NCBI GenBank assembly: GCA_014529385.2
Contig: CM043953.1
Location: forward strand, 70,601,872 to 70,665,871
Source of the DNA: Adiantum capillus-veneris
Taxonomy: Eukaryota; Streptophyta; Polypodiopsida; Polypodiales; Pteridaceae
DNA length: 64,000 nt
Direction of reading: 5' to 3'
Under the pieces are notes generated by a model that saw nothing but the letters and a program-made list of their open reading frames with translations, ran no database searches and was not told where the DNA came from. Made by a program: the position numbers and the translations under genes. This document shows, piece after piece, positions 11,161-21,240 of this stretch (position 1 is the stretch's first letter; the number at the start of each line of letters is the position of its first letter).

Positions 11161-12089
11161 GAATGGGCTAATCTAGCAGTAGAATGCTTGCTTCTATTGT
11201 AGGCAAACTCTAACTGTGAAAGATACCTTTCCCAATCAGACTGTCTGTGAGAGACATAAGCCCTCAACATGTTCTCTAACGTCGGATTCATCCTCTCAGT
11301 TTGTCCGTCGAACTCAGAATGGTCAGAAGATGACATACTCAACTTTGTTTGAAAATCAGCAAACACATATCACCAAAATCGCCCAGTGAACTTGGTATCT
11401 CGATCACTAACTATATCCTCTGGCAAACCATACAGCTTGTAAAGCTGATCGACAAATAAAATTGCCAGCTCATGGCTTTTTATTGTCAACTTCATTGGTA
11501 TAGATTTCGCAATTTTTGTAAGTCTATCGACCACAATCCAAATGGAATGATTGCCCCGACTAGTATTCGGTAAACCAACGATGAAGTCCATTGAGATACT
11601 TTGCCGCTTGGCATTTGGTATTTTCAATGGATGTAGCAAGCCTGCTTTCCTAAGGCGCTCTACCTTATTGACCTGACACTGAGTGCATCTCTCCACATAG
11701 CTCTCTATGTAAGAGCGCATCTTGGGCAGATAAAAATATCACTTGGCCAATGACAATGTTCTCTGGATGCCTGGGTGCCAAGTGCTAGGAACATCGTGGT
11801 ATTTAAACAAAATCCTTTGTTGAACCTCATCGATTTTTGGCACATCGACCTTTCTATTTCCGAACAATAGTCCACCTCTAATGAAACATTGTCATTGTCT
11901 CGTCTCTCCAGCACGACTCACCTGGGTCTCCGGACCACCCAAGCATGTACACGAGTCATGCCCCGCTTCGACCTCGTTCCATATCTTGCCAAAATAGCTA
12001 TCAAAATGACGTAGCCCTTGAAGAGAGAGAGAGATAGAACTCCGTCGAGATTTCAGCCATAGACAAGGCATTAACTTCAGGAATCGGTC
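11154..12089 (-). pseudogene. G4 integrase zinc region and catalytic core
   Basis: From high to low coordinates the minus strand shows a P-E-V-N-A-L-S linker, a decayed H2C2 zinc region ending C-T-Q-C-Q-V-N-K, and the rve core. The core has M-D-F-I-V-G-L-P, V-D-R-L-T-K, V-S-D-R-D-T-K-F and F-D-G-Q-T-E-R (catalytic D, D, E all visible). It then shows L-E-F-A-Y-N. At least two frameshifts and a stop at about 11740 break it. The enzyme would join element cDNA to chromosomal DNA. Confidence 0.83.
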
Positions 12090-12759
12090 TGTGAGGTCCC
12101 CACCCCGCCGTATCAACCAGCGGATCTGATGGTGAACCTGGTGGCTACTAGATCTATTGCGAAAGCAAACAAAATGGTTCAGGGTTCGACTAGCAGACAA
12201 TCTCTCATCACAAAGTGAGTCGAGTTCGAGCCTACTAGCAAGGAGATCTAGCTCCACCTCGCAGGGGAAGCGTACTTAAACTATCTAGCGATCCTAAGAC
12301 CCAACTTCCAAGAGGAGAGATAACCCGAGTGCCTTTTTCCCCATGTTTCAGAGGCACGTACTCTCGAGATTTCGCCGCTCTAGGGACAATGAGTATTACT
12401 AATATCGAGTAAGCACTATAGGGACAGAGAGTTCCCGACCAATTGGGACCACCCATCTCGTAGGCATTGGCAACCTGAGCCAAGCTCCCACTTTCCACGC
12501 CCACACTCACACTTGTGTGACCTAATTACTACCACAATGGTTGTTCAACATAAACATTTCTTGTTTTAATTCCGAATCACATTGTTCGTTAAGACAGCCC
12601 TTCAACCAATATTGCAAACAACACCAAGACAATATTCTAGTATAAATTCTACTCAAACTTATTCATTAAAATTCCAATGTTCTTGAGGTACAACATCCCC
12701 CCTCTAGCGAGAGTTTACTCCTCCCGTTGTCGCCTAGCTGCCCATACAACTAGGTATGT

Positions 12760-12877
12760 CCACCGCATAGAAAGCACGTCATGGGCACTCCCACCGCATA
12801 GAAAGCAAGACGTGGGTTCCCACCGCATAGAAAGCAAGTCGTGGGTATCCACCGCTTAACCAGCAGTCGTGGATTCA
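12760..12877. repeat. 30-bp tandem repeat, about four copies
   Basis: CCACCGCATAGAAAGCA followed by a CGTGGGT-type spacer recurs at about 12760, 12791 and 12820. A diverged fourth copy starts at about 12850. Confidence 0.85.
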
Positions 12878-13137
12878 AGAGCCCTTAACCAAGAACTCTG
12901 CCCCGTGTGATCAGGAGGGGGTTCATGACTAATTCAACATTGGAAACAAAATGAACATGCCGAGCTAAATTTTCCCTAGCAGACATTCTTTCCTATTGCA
13001 AACATTATATCCGTCAATCATTTCTTTCCTACTTTAAACTTTAATATACAAATGAATTCAATTGCCGAGGTTTCCGTCGGATTTCTCCAACATGTTTGAG
13101 AATATGTTCATTCCTAACTAACGTGTGCAATGTTAAC

Positions 13138-13308
13138 TTAAACAGCTTGAATGAAATTATGACCTACCTCTTCCATTTCTTCATCAATGGCCCGTGAGAT
13201 GGCCGATATTTGTTCCTCCATGGGAGCTTTTCCCTTTCCATTGATATTGCTTGTTCCTGCCTCGCGGTCGTGGGCACCACCGAAGCGAGTTCTCTTAACC
13301 GGAGCCAT
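13138..13308 (-). CDS. Small 56-codon frame, unknown product
   Basis: The ATG at 13308 opens a 56-residue minus-strand frame that begins MAPVKRTRFGG and ends at TAA 13138. It is basic at the N-terminus and acidic near the end (E-E-M-E-E). A GTAGGT after the E-E-M-E-E codons could be a splice donor, which would make this a first exon. A TATTTAAA box lies about 260 bp upstream inside the same 2.15-kb insertion. I recognise no family. It may be a gag leader, a short host-derived exon, or chance. Confidence 0.3.
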   Translation of the reverse strand: MAPVKRTRFGGAHDREAGTSNINGKGKAPMEEQISAISRAIDEEMEEVGHNFIQAV

Positions 13309-13509
13309 TTTACTCACTACTTGAAATAATTAGCTTGGAGAAAGAGCGTGATTAAGGGCTGATAATCTTCCCGATTCTCTAATCTAATCGAGCTTCTTGA
13401 GGCGAGAATTCGGCAGCACCTCCCTCCTTGCTTCTCCTTCAACAGGTGTCTGTACCGGCAGCACCTTCCCACTGTGTGTAGGTGTGTGTGTATGCACTGT
13501 GTGTGTGAG

Positions 13510-13511
<2 letters not shown>

Positions 13512-13555
<44 letters not shown>
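13512..13555. repeat. (TG)n microsatellite
   Basis: An uninterrupted TG run of about 22 units, next to further imperfect GTGTGTG tracts at 13480-13510. It makes the apparent Thr-His or Cys-Val repeat frames here meaningless. Confidence 0.95.
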
Positions 13556-13558
<3 letters not shown>

Positions 13559-14244
13559 AGGCCTTTAAATAGGCTCCTACAGGCTGAAAATCGACCAGCC
13601 TTGCTAAATGCATCTGCAGGAGCACTCAGTCTCTGCATTGGCAAGTCGAGTTCCCCTACCCACCAAGTGTTAGGTTGGCTTGGTTAACTGGCTCTGAGAC
13701 TTAGTTACTGGCTTAGAAACTCTCCCAAGACTCCCACAAGGCAAGAGGGCGCCCCCTAGCTGCTAAAGCTGATCTGGAGTGGGCTGGAACCTGTTCCCAC
13801 ACAGCTTTGAGCCCCCGGTACCTCCCCGGACAATTTTGAGAAAATTTGGTTTTAGGCTAAAACGGGTCATACGAGTCGGATTTTGATGCCGAAAATTGCT
13901 ATAGCAAGCTCTAGCTAAGGTGTACTGGCCCGAGTACCTGCCATATTTAGCAGCCCCCCCCCTCCCCCCCGGGTCCGAAAATACATTTTTTTCAAATTTG
14001 GGATACGGGTGCAGTTTTTCAAAACGGTCAAAACTGGATGGGTCGGGTGACCAAAAACTTACTATTTTTGGAATTTTTTTTTACAAAAATTATTTTAATT
14101 CACATTTCGAAGCTTTAAAACATTCTAAACATCATGGTACTGACAGAATTTGGAAAACTGCTAAAAATAGTAACTTTTTCCATTATGATCATTTCAAGGT
14201 ACAATGGTGCTCTTTTGATCGGGGTCAGAGACCTTACACGGACC

Positions 14245-15205
14245 AAGTGCATCGGCAACTCGATGGTTGGATTCTTTTTTGTAACGAATCTCAAAGTCAA
14301 ACTCTTGCATAAGTTCGACCCATCTAGCCTTCCGGCCTCTGAGATAACCTTGATCACAGACATAGCACAAGGAGTGAAGGTCTGTCCATGCAACAAACGT
14401 AGAGCCATACAAGTAGTGCTGCCATTTCCTCAAGGCGTGGACTACAGCGTAAAGCTCCTTCTCATATATTGGATAACGCATCTTAGCGTCAGAAAGTTTC
14501 TTACTTTCAAACGTAGCACGACGTCCATCCTAATATAATGCCGCACCAATGGCATAATCAGTAGCATTCGTTTCAACCACAAACCGTTTTCTAGGATCCA
14601 CAATGTGCAATATTGGTGTAGTAGTCACCAAGTGCTTTAATGTCCGAAAGCTCTCGTCAAGACGCTCATTTTGGACAATAGGGAGATAACCTTTACATGA
14701 GGACCCGAAGTCTTCGGTCCTTTCACCCCTCCTTTTAAAAGTTGTGTAAGCGGAGCAGCAACTTTGGAATAATCCTTGATAAATTTGTGAAAGAATCCCG
14801 TAAAACCTAAAAAGGACTTTAGTTGGCGCACATCCTTCAGAATGGGCCAATTTCACACTTTATCCAATTTTTCAGGGTCCACGCATTGCGAGTAATAATA
14901 TGACCCAATCACAGAAGCTCTTTATTGAAGAATTTACACTTTGAAACCTTAGCATAAAACTTCTCAATCCTCAGTACCTCGAGAAAAGCACGTATATGCG
15001 CCACATGATTACACAAACTTCGGCTATAGATCAAGATATCACCGAGAAATACAACAACGAAGTTTCCTAGAAACAATCTCACCAAGAGCATTGGTCAAAC
15101 CAAAAGGTAAGACCAAAAATTCATAATGACACCATAACGCGTATGGAAGCCCGTCTTGGGAACATTTTCCAGTTTGATTCGTACGTGATGATAGTTCTCT
15201 TAAAT
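14245..15205 (-). pseudogene. G4 reverse transcriptase (part) and RNase H
   Basis: The minus strand starts inside RT with V-P-K-T-G-F-H-T-R-Y-G. It continues through a palm motif read F-L-G-D-I-L-I-Y-S, where the first catalytic Asp of the usual L-D-D is Gly. It then shows L-K-S-F-L-G-F-T-G and P-L-T-Q-L-L-K-G-G. RNase H follows with V-E-T-N-A-T-D (D-A-S position changed), Y-P-I-Y-E-K-E-L, W-T-D-L-H-S-L and V-A-D-A-L. At least three frameshifts separate these pieces. Confidence 0.82.
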
Positions 15206-16515
15206 GACGGCCTAGCAGATATGGTGTAGAGGATTTGGGAGGTAGCTATGGTTGCATATGGAGATATTGTAGAGTAGTGTGCTCAAGGGATCTCAAAGAT
15301 TAGAATTTTTTCTTCCACGAGACAAAGCTTTCAGGACTGTGAAAGATTCAAAATAGAGAGTGCGGGCTGCAATGAAGTCTGGTTTTATTATAGAGACCTC
15401 ATGAGCAAAAGCTTAAGCGTTGCTCGATTAAGAGTCTAGAGGAACAACACTCTGAGTTCTTTTATGACAGACCTAGCTGGGGATAGGGTGGCCAATGGGT
15501 CCACAATATTCGTGTGCAGGCGGTAGGTAGCTTTGGAGACAAGATGGAACCATTGCTTCTGAGCCAGAGGAATTGTATGCCATAGCTGTTGATTTCTTTT
15601 GAAAGATCTTATCGATTGCAGTTCCTTTAGATCCTATCATAGGGATGTATAAGAGCAGGGAGTGTGGACCTACATAGAGAGGAGAGTTACGGATGGCATG
15701 CAAGTTGCCTTTGTGCAGCCTTTGTCAAATTCAAAGCCATGAGATGCATTGCCAGCATTGTGTTGTAGTACTTGCCAGCACTGCCTCGTAGTAGTTTTCG
15801 GGAGGATGGATTGTAGTGCGCAATGGAATTGTTTTAAGGATTTGAGCTCAGGATATGTATGTTGCACACAATTCAAGGGTTCCCTGGTGTTAAGTGCATG
15901 TTTCTTTGTTTACTCGGAGTATATGTGCAAAGCAAGTTATGCGAGTGAGATAGAGAGAGAGGTAGATATAAAGATTAATGTTGTTTTGTAGGTCTTAGAT
16001 TAGTTAGATTCATGGGTAAATCTTTATTGTCTTGGTAATTTTGGTTTCGGAGTTAGTATTCTTGTCATTAGTTTGTTAGTGTCCCCCGATGTTTTGTAAG
16101 TTTTAAGTTCAAGGATATTCACATCAACAAAGACTGTTGAAAAGTTTTGTGTAGCTAGGTGCAGTGACATGTCGTGTATGTGTGTGGTTAGTAATAATAA
16201 TTAATATTTTTTAAATTTTTGAATAGTCTCGTTTGGTTTGGTTTTTTCTAAATAAAAAATCTCTTGGTTTGACATGCTCTGTTTTGTAATTTAGTTGTTT
16301 TGTTTTGTTTTGGTTTGTTTGTGTAATTTTTTAATAGATTGTTTTACTTTATTTTATTTCTTTTTTTTCATCTTTAATCTGTATATATTTGGATTTAGGT
16401 TTTGTTTTGTTTGAGTTATCTTTGTGTATGTTTCTTTCTTCATCCTCTAGATATATAAAGAGAGAGGATGATGCCAAATTGGGTCCCACACTTCCATCCA
16501 AGGGCCCCCGACTCT
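15206..16515. other. Unassigned DNA, T/G-rich toward the right, no gene seen
   Basis: Two overlapping short minus-strand frames and one plus-strand frame have no recognisable domain. The part from about 16200 to 16440 is a T-rich low-complexity stretch with repeated TTTGTTTTG words. I see no element terminus other than the possible G3 LTR end at the right. Confidence 0.4.
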
Positions 16516-16864
16516 GTTATCGGAGTAGTACTTTCTTTATATTGTAGAAATGCTTTTACAAGATACTTGATGATGGTTGAATGCTGAATGGATGTTGAAT
16601 GAATGCTGGCTGACTACTACTGAATGATGAAACTGAATAGATAGCAAACTTTCTGAGCAAACCTTCGCGATGGAATGGTCCGGTACTAATGGATGTTTTT
16701 GAATGATAGTAACCACTTCTCAAACTATGCTACAATGCATACACATACATTTTGCACACACACGTGAGTTCAAAAAAATAGATGCAACATTTCTCCCAAT
16801 AAATGTTATAAATAGACTAGCTATATTCAAGCGTCCCCAACTGTTTTAGCCAGATTCATTGACA
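16516..16864 (-). repeat. Probable G3 3' LTR
   Basis: On the minus strand GAAGGAAAGGGCA, a polypurine tract, is followed by TGTCAATGAATC starting at 16864. A TATTTATAAC box lies about 45 bp inside. The far end is uncertain: TGTTATCGG at 16516 would give a TG...CA element, but no second copy is available to confirm it. Confidence 0.45.
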
Positions 16865-16949
16865 TGCCCTTTCCTTCATAGAAACCTTCGGCAGATGTAT
16901 TGTCGGACTAGTACGCAACATCAGTCTGTGATATAGGGAGCTGGAGTGG

Positions 16950-17990
16950 ACTCCTTTCTCCAGCCACAGGTAATACCCCAGACCTTATTGGTGAACCTGT
17001 CTAGCCCTAGAAATAGTCGGCTGTAAAGAAAAGGCCTCGAGGTAGAGTTCTAACATTTGAGGTGAATCTCCCAAGTCAATCTCCTCCATCCATTTCGAAT
17101 CCATGGCCGAGTAATTCTTCAGCGTGACCAAATACCGTCGAATAAATCTGCCTCCTATCTGCCTATCTTTATGTGCAAGAATCTGTAAAACCTCATTGAG
17201 CTCCTGAACCCGCGTTGTTCTACATCTGCTCGATGTTCTAACACATCTCCCACATACTGTTTAAGAAGACTCACATGGAAAGCAATGTGAATCCTCTAAG
17301 AAGCAGGCAAACTCAATCGGTAAGATACATCATTTATGACCTAAGTAACCTGGAAAGGTCCATAATATTTCATACGAAGCTTTTTAAAAAAATCTCTCCT
17401 TGCCCTTCTGTTTCCTAAGTCTTGCCTAGTCAAATCTCAAAAGCACCCAATCTCCCTCGTTAAAGCGGAGTCAACGTCGATGCTTATCAACAACTTTCTT
17501 CTGCTTTTCCAAATAGCAGTATTCACCTGCTCATAACCCACATCCAAATCTTCCACAAACTTGTCAACTTGTCAACTTTAATAGATCCAAAAGTGCCAAA
17601 CCCACAATCTTTGACTCTCCATTTGTCTGTGGATCATAAGAACAAGAGAACTTCAAAGTGGAGTGCAAATTTTGCGAGAAAGCTCTCCAAAACAAGTCGT
17701 CATCCTCGTATCCTGATCGAAAATCGACTTAGGCATTCCATGATATTTGAAAATATTCAACAAGAAGATCTTAGCTCGCTTCCGAACCGGAGTAAAACAA
17801 GTCTGTTTACTGAACCGATCAACAATCGTCCAAATACCGAAAGGCCGAAAATAAAGTTCATATCCATAGCAATGATTTCCCAAGGTGCCGATTGGATCAA
17901 AAAGGATTGAAAGTAGACTGCTCAATCAAACTTCACTCGTTGACAAACCAAATAACTCCTAACATGATTCTTTGTATCCTTGCACAAAGA
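16950..17990 (-). pseudogene. G3 integrase with chromodomain-like end
   Basis: The core reads W-T-I-V-D-R-F-S-K, Y-H-G-M-P-K-S-I and D-Q-D-T-R-M-T on the minus strand (17925-17653), then Y-D-P-Q-T-N-G-E-S. It is followed by D-K-H-R-R and G-D-W-V-L-L-R-F from the C-terminal domain, and by a chromodomain-like R-Y-L-V-T-L-K-N-Y-S with a W-M-E-E ending. A deletion removes the part between the E-containing helix and D-K-F-V-E-D-L. Stops and frameshifts are frequent. Confidence 0.78.
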
Positions 17991-18041
17991 AGGCCAATGA
18001 AAGTACAACTCCATAGCATGTATTGTGAAGCGTGACTCTCT

Positions 18042-18320
18042 TTAAGCACCTTCTTTTGTCACACATAGTTCGCCCCTTTCAAGCATAATAATCAGGTTCA
18101 AGAAGTTGGCCCATGATAAATGCTTCTCTGAAAGCTTGGCCTGTGTCAAAAAGTATCTTAAAGACTGACGATCCGTTTGCATTGTAGAATCAGCACCAAG
18201 AAGATAATGCTTCCATGATTGCAAATCATGAATCATAGCAAGCAATTCTTTCTCATAAATCTGCATATGCTTCTCAGGCCCTCTCAAAATCCTGCTCTGA
18301 GCATGCCCATCTTGCATACC
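18042..18320 (-). pseudogene. G3 RNase H
   Basis: The minus-strand frame holds I-Y-E-K-E-L-L-A-M-I-H, H-Y-L-L-G-A-D, T-D-R-Q-S-L-R-Y-F-L and W-A-N-F-L, the standard order of Ty3 RNase H. The D of T-D-x-Q-S-L is present. The first acidic motif and the V-A-D-A-L box are not in this frame. Confidence 0.83.
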
Positions 18321-18327
18321 ACAGGTA

Positions 18328-19060
18328 TCACACTGGACTTGAAAAGACTTCAGGTAGAATAAGGACTAGCTCTGTAGTAAGCTTGTCCTCCACGAGTTGA
18401 AAGGCTTGCTGTTGCCGTTCTCCAAAATGAAAGACAAGTCCTTTATGAGTCAAATCATGCAGTGGTGCAGCTATTTCAACAAAGAGCCGAATAAATCTCC
18501 GATAATACGAGCATAAGCCTAAAGACTGCAAATCTCCTACAATTCGTAGGCTCTGGCCACTGCTGTATTACTTTGATTTTATCAGGGTCCATGCGTACTC
18601 CAACCTTGGAAATGATATGTCCCAAGAAATGAATCTCTTCCATAACGATTTTACTCTTGTTGCCATTAATGACCAGTCTTTCCTTTCGTACAGTGTCAAA
18701 CACAATCTTCAAATGCTCTCGACGCTCCGCTTCACTCTTGGAAAACACAATCATATCATCAAAGAATGTGCCCACAAAATGGCGATGAGCCAGAAAAATC
18801 CTATCCATCATCCAATGAAAGGTAGCAAGAGCATTGGTCATGCCTTTCGGTCAAGCCGAAAGGCATAACTAGAAACTCATATAAGCCAAAAACGGTCCTG
18901 AAAGCTGTCTTAGGCACATCTCGAGTATCAAGCTTGATCTGATGGTGGCCACTCTTCAAATCAATCCAACTGAAATAAAAGAACCTTACAATCGACCCAA
19001 AATATCATCAATTCTTGGAATAGGAAACTTGTTCTTAATCGTGATCTTGTTGAGTGCCTC
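18328..19060 (-). pseudogene. G3 reverse transcriptase
   Basis: The minus strand contains, from high to low, P-R-I-D-D-I-type fingers (before 18960), [11 protein letters not shown], then N-A-L-A-T-F and the catalytic F-F-D-D-M-I-V-F-S-K. After these come F-L-G-H-I-I-S, L-G-L-C-S-Y-Y-R-R-F-I and P-L-H-D-L-T. The catalytic motif is intact. Between G-L-T and N-A-L there is a 13-bp extra segment that shifts the frame and makes a 27-bp near-perfect palindrome (18840-18866). A further frameshift lies near 18530. Confidence 0.85.
18840..18866. repeat. 27-bp palindrome in the G3 RT
   Basis: Two 11-base arms (ATGCCTTTCGG and its complement) surround TCAAG. The second arm is an insertion relative to the RT of related elements, and GACC (minus strand) is repeated at its edges. 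Confidence 0.85.
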
Positions 19061-19439
19061 GTAACCAATGAACATCCTCCAAGATTCATCTTTCTTCTGG
19101 ACTATTAACATTGTAGAACAAAAGGGTGAAGAACTAGGACATATCCAACAATTCATTAAACTGGCGCATGATTTCTTCTTGCTGGGCTACACTGACCCTA
19201 TAAGCTGGTTTGTTCGGAGCAGAACTGCCAGGAATGAGATCAATAGGATGATCCTCAGAGCATCTGGTGGCAGCTCGCCATGTAAAGCTTTTGAAAAACA
19301 ATCAACATACTGGTCCAAAAATTTACGACAGGTGTTTATTCAAAGTAATCAAATTAGAAGATCCACTCTCTTCTTTCTCTTTAACAAAGATCAAGTAAGA
19401 AGAAAGATGACTCTTTATTAATTTAGGAACAGGAGAAGC

Positions 19440-19708
19440 TGATACAAGAGGCACTCACTGGCCTTTAAGCTTTACATCCAAAACTAATGTCTTGCCCCTA
19501 TGCTCCCAAGTAACCTGCTTCTTATAGGCATCCAAAACAATCTTGTGGTGAAGGAACCATGGCATCCCCAAAAGAACATCACATCCTTCTAAAGGCATAT
19601 TGAAAAACTACTCATGTTCCACATATTCTTGAATATGCAATCGAAGTTGCCCAATCAAAGGAGTAACTGGTGTCTCAAGTCCGTCATAGAAGTTCAATAA
19701 GCAAGTCC
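19440..19708 (-). pseudogene. G3 protease, C-terminal half
   Basis: The minus strand reads through L-E-T-P-V-T-P-L-I-G-Q-L and M-P-L-E-G-C-D-V-L-L-G-M-P-W, the C-terminal half of a Ty3 retropepsin. The segment stops at the G1a LTR boundary; the N-terminal half is at 28335-28606. Confidence 0.8.
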
Positions 19709-20055
19709 TGTAACATTCTTGGACACTCCAAGCGAGAAATCAATAGCAACAAATGAACAGAAACTTCATAATCACTGAATTTTAATAGAGAGAGAGAGAG
19801 AGAGAGAGAGTCGACACGGCTCGGCGTAGTTCCGGGCCACAGGTATTGGTCCCAAAGTCTGGCGTCCCTTTGAGTATTCATTTTTCATTAATCACTGCAA
19901 AGTACAACTCCCGAGAGACCTCTACTCTCAGACTCTGCAAATCACAAAATTCCGTACAGTTACCACGTCAGTATGTCGTACAACATGCCATGTCATCTGT
20001 CCGTATTGTCTGTCCATGTCAGCAGGTGGTCATGCCATGTCACCATTTTGTTACA
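19709..20055 (-). repeat. G1a 3' LTR, internally deleted
   Basis: Starts TGTAACAAAATGG on the minus strand and ends TGTTACA. It lacks about 190 bp relative to the 5' LTR, mainly the segment after AGACTCTGC (plus strand). It contains a GA microsatellite. Confidence 0.85.
19787..19810. repeat. (AG)n microsatellite inside the G1a 3' LTR
   Basis: Twelve AG units. The same site in the other G1-family LTRs carries runs of different length (for example 55560-55590). Confidence 0.9.
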
Positions 20056-20068
20056 TACCCCCCCCTCT
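20056..20068 (-). promoter_or_regulatory. G1a polypurine tract
   Basis: The minus strand reads AAGAGGGGGGGGTA directly before the 3' LTR. The same arrangement occurs at 35677 in G1b. Confidence 0.8.
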
Positions 20069-20640
20069 TGAAAGAATTGTAATCGCCCTCGATTACGCCT
20101 GCAAAACAGACAGAGGCCATAAATCAATTCAGTAGACATTGACCCTATGTACCGACCCACTAGACCAACACAAATCTAGCACTTACACATAGACGACAGT
20201 CACATCACATTAAGTCAAATCAATCACATAAAAATTCATTCTCAATCTCAGACCATGTCTGCCAGCAACGTATTTAGTAATCGTATCTAGATCCACACCG
20301 AACCTCACTCATGTCGGATTAACTAATCCTTATTGCGATCATGTCTATAGAGATTGTCAAGACCAAAATGTTGTAGACAAAATAAAATGTTGTAGTCATT
20401 TTGTCTTTCAGTCTTGCACTTAAACACAGTCACATGTTAGAGTGTTTATCAATCAAAATCAAAATTAGTTCCGGGAATTCCCATGTCGAAGTACTTCTTT
20501 CATAAAGTCATTTAGCAGAATGTTGTCAGCCCATCAATATCCCTGAAATCCAAAGAAAAATCAATGACTCTAGGTAATTTGTGACAAAGGAGTGGAGTAA
20601 CTCCTCTCTTGTGCACTCCTACACCAGATTTAACCTGCTG
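20069..20640 (-). other. G1a noncoding 3' region
   Basis: About 570 bp between the chromodomain end and the polypurine tract has no open frame. It is closely matched by 35692-36290 in G1b, so it is part of the family. Confidence 0.7.
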
Positions 20641-20649
20641 ATCTCCGAG

Positions 20650-21240
20650 AACTCTTGGAATAGCCAAAGCTAGACCAAAAGCGTCAAGGTAAAGTTCCAA
20701 ATTTGAGGGGTATCTGCCAAGTCCTCTTCCTCCATCCGCTTCGCATTCAATACCGGATAGTTCTTGACTAAGAATTGCCGTTCACTTTACCTTTCTCTTT
20801 CCTTTTTCCAAGTAATCCAATTTCTGTTCCAGAACAAGTGTCTCCTCGCTCTCTTCCCCTTCAGGTTGCTCCTCAGGCTCCCTATCGACTAGCACCTCAC
20901 CCTTGAAATTTTTCAACACTCACATGAAAAGCATTGTGAATCTTCAAAGTTTTTGGCAACTTCAGGCTGAAGAATAGATCATTTATCTTCTCTTGAATCT
21001 CGAAAGGGCCATAGTTAGGCTTAGCTTTGGAAAAAGCCGCTCCTTTCCTTTTCATTTTCTTAGGCGTGCCTTCTCAAACCGTAAGAGCACCCAATCATCT
21101 TCCTTTAGCTACAAGTCGCATCGAATCTTGTCGGTTGCCCTCTTATGCCATGCTTGAAACTTCTCGAGAGCCTTGTGCACCTTGGCAACAACAGTATCCA
21201 GATTTAGAGCATAGCTTCAAAAATCTTATCCTGGATTTAC
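20650..21240 (-). pseudogene. G1a integrase C-terminal and chromodomain-like region
   Basis: Starting at a Q-D-K-I-F-E-A segment, the minus strand shows L-D-T-V-V-A-K-V-H-K-A-L-E, W-H-K-R-A-T-D-K-I-R, and then a chromodomain-like end finishing near W-N-F-T. This is the part that should directly follow the integrase core, but gag sequence precedes it here. Several stops and frameshifts are present. Confidence 0.72.

Larger units (their letters stand above)
12090..14238 (-). mobile_element. TG...CA insertion in G4, possible large solo LTR
   Basis: G4 coding sequence breaks off after V-A-D-A-L of RNase H (14245) and resumes at the P-E-V-N-A-L linker (about 12085). The 2149 bp between start TGTGAGGTCC and end GACCTTACA, so the ends are also imperfectly inverted. 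Flanking 5-mers are CGGTC (12085-12089) and CGGAC (14239-14243), a 4/5 match expected of an old target duplication. Inside, on the minus strand, are a TATTTAAA box near 13570, a TG/CA microsatellite, a 56-codon frame and a 30-bp tandem repeat. No pol domain is present. A solo LTR on the minus strand fits best; a small TIR element is the alternative. Confidence 0.55.
9784..15205 (-). mobile_element. Ty3/gypsy chromovirus-type element G4, 5'-truncated and interrupted
   Basis: Minus-strand domains run RT (15205-14540), RNase H (14530-14245), integrase (12089-10900) and a chromodomain-like end (about 10780-10610). They are followed by a polypurine tract and an LTR. Gag, protease and the upstream LTR are missing beyond 15205. 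A 2149-bp insertion (12090-14238) splits the RNase H/integrase linker. Many stops and frameshifts make this an old copy. The LTR is flanked by a polypurine tract on one side and a primer site on the other, as in the middle LTR of a former tandem pair. Confidence 0.85.

Noticed and set aside
12760-12877. Possible CRISPR-like array
   Set aside because: The 30-bp units are directly adjacent with no unique spacers, and the setting is a plant transposon; it is a minisatellite.
13317-13687. Long Thr-His and Cys-Val repeat proteins on both strands
   Set aside because: They are translations of the (TG)n microsatellite and its flanks.
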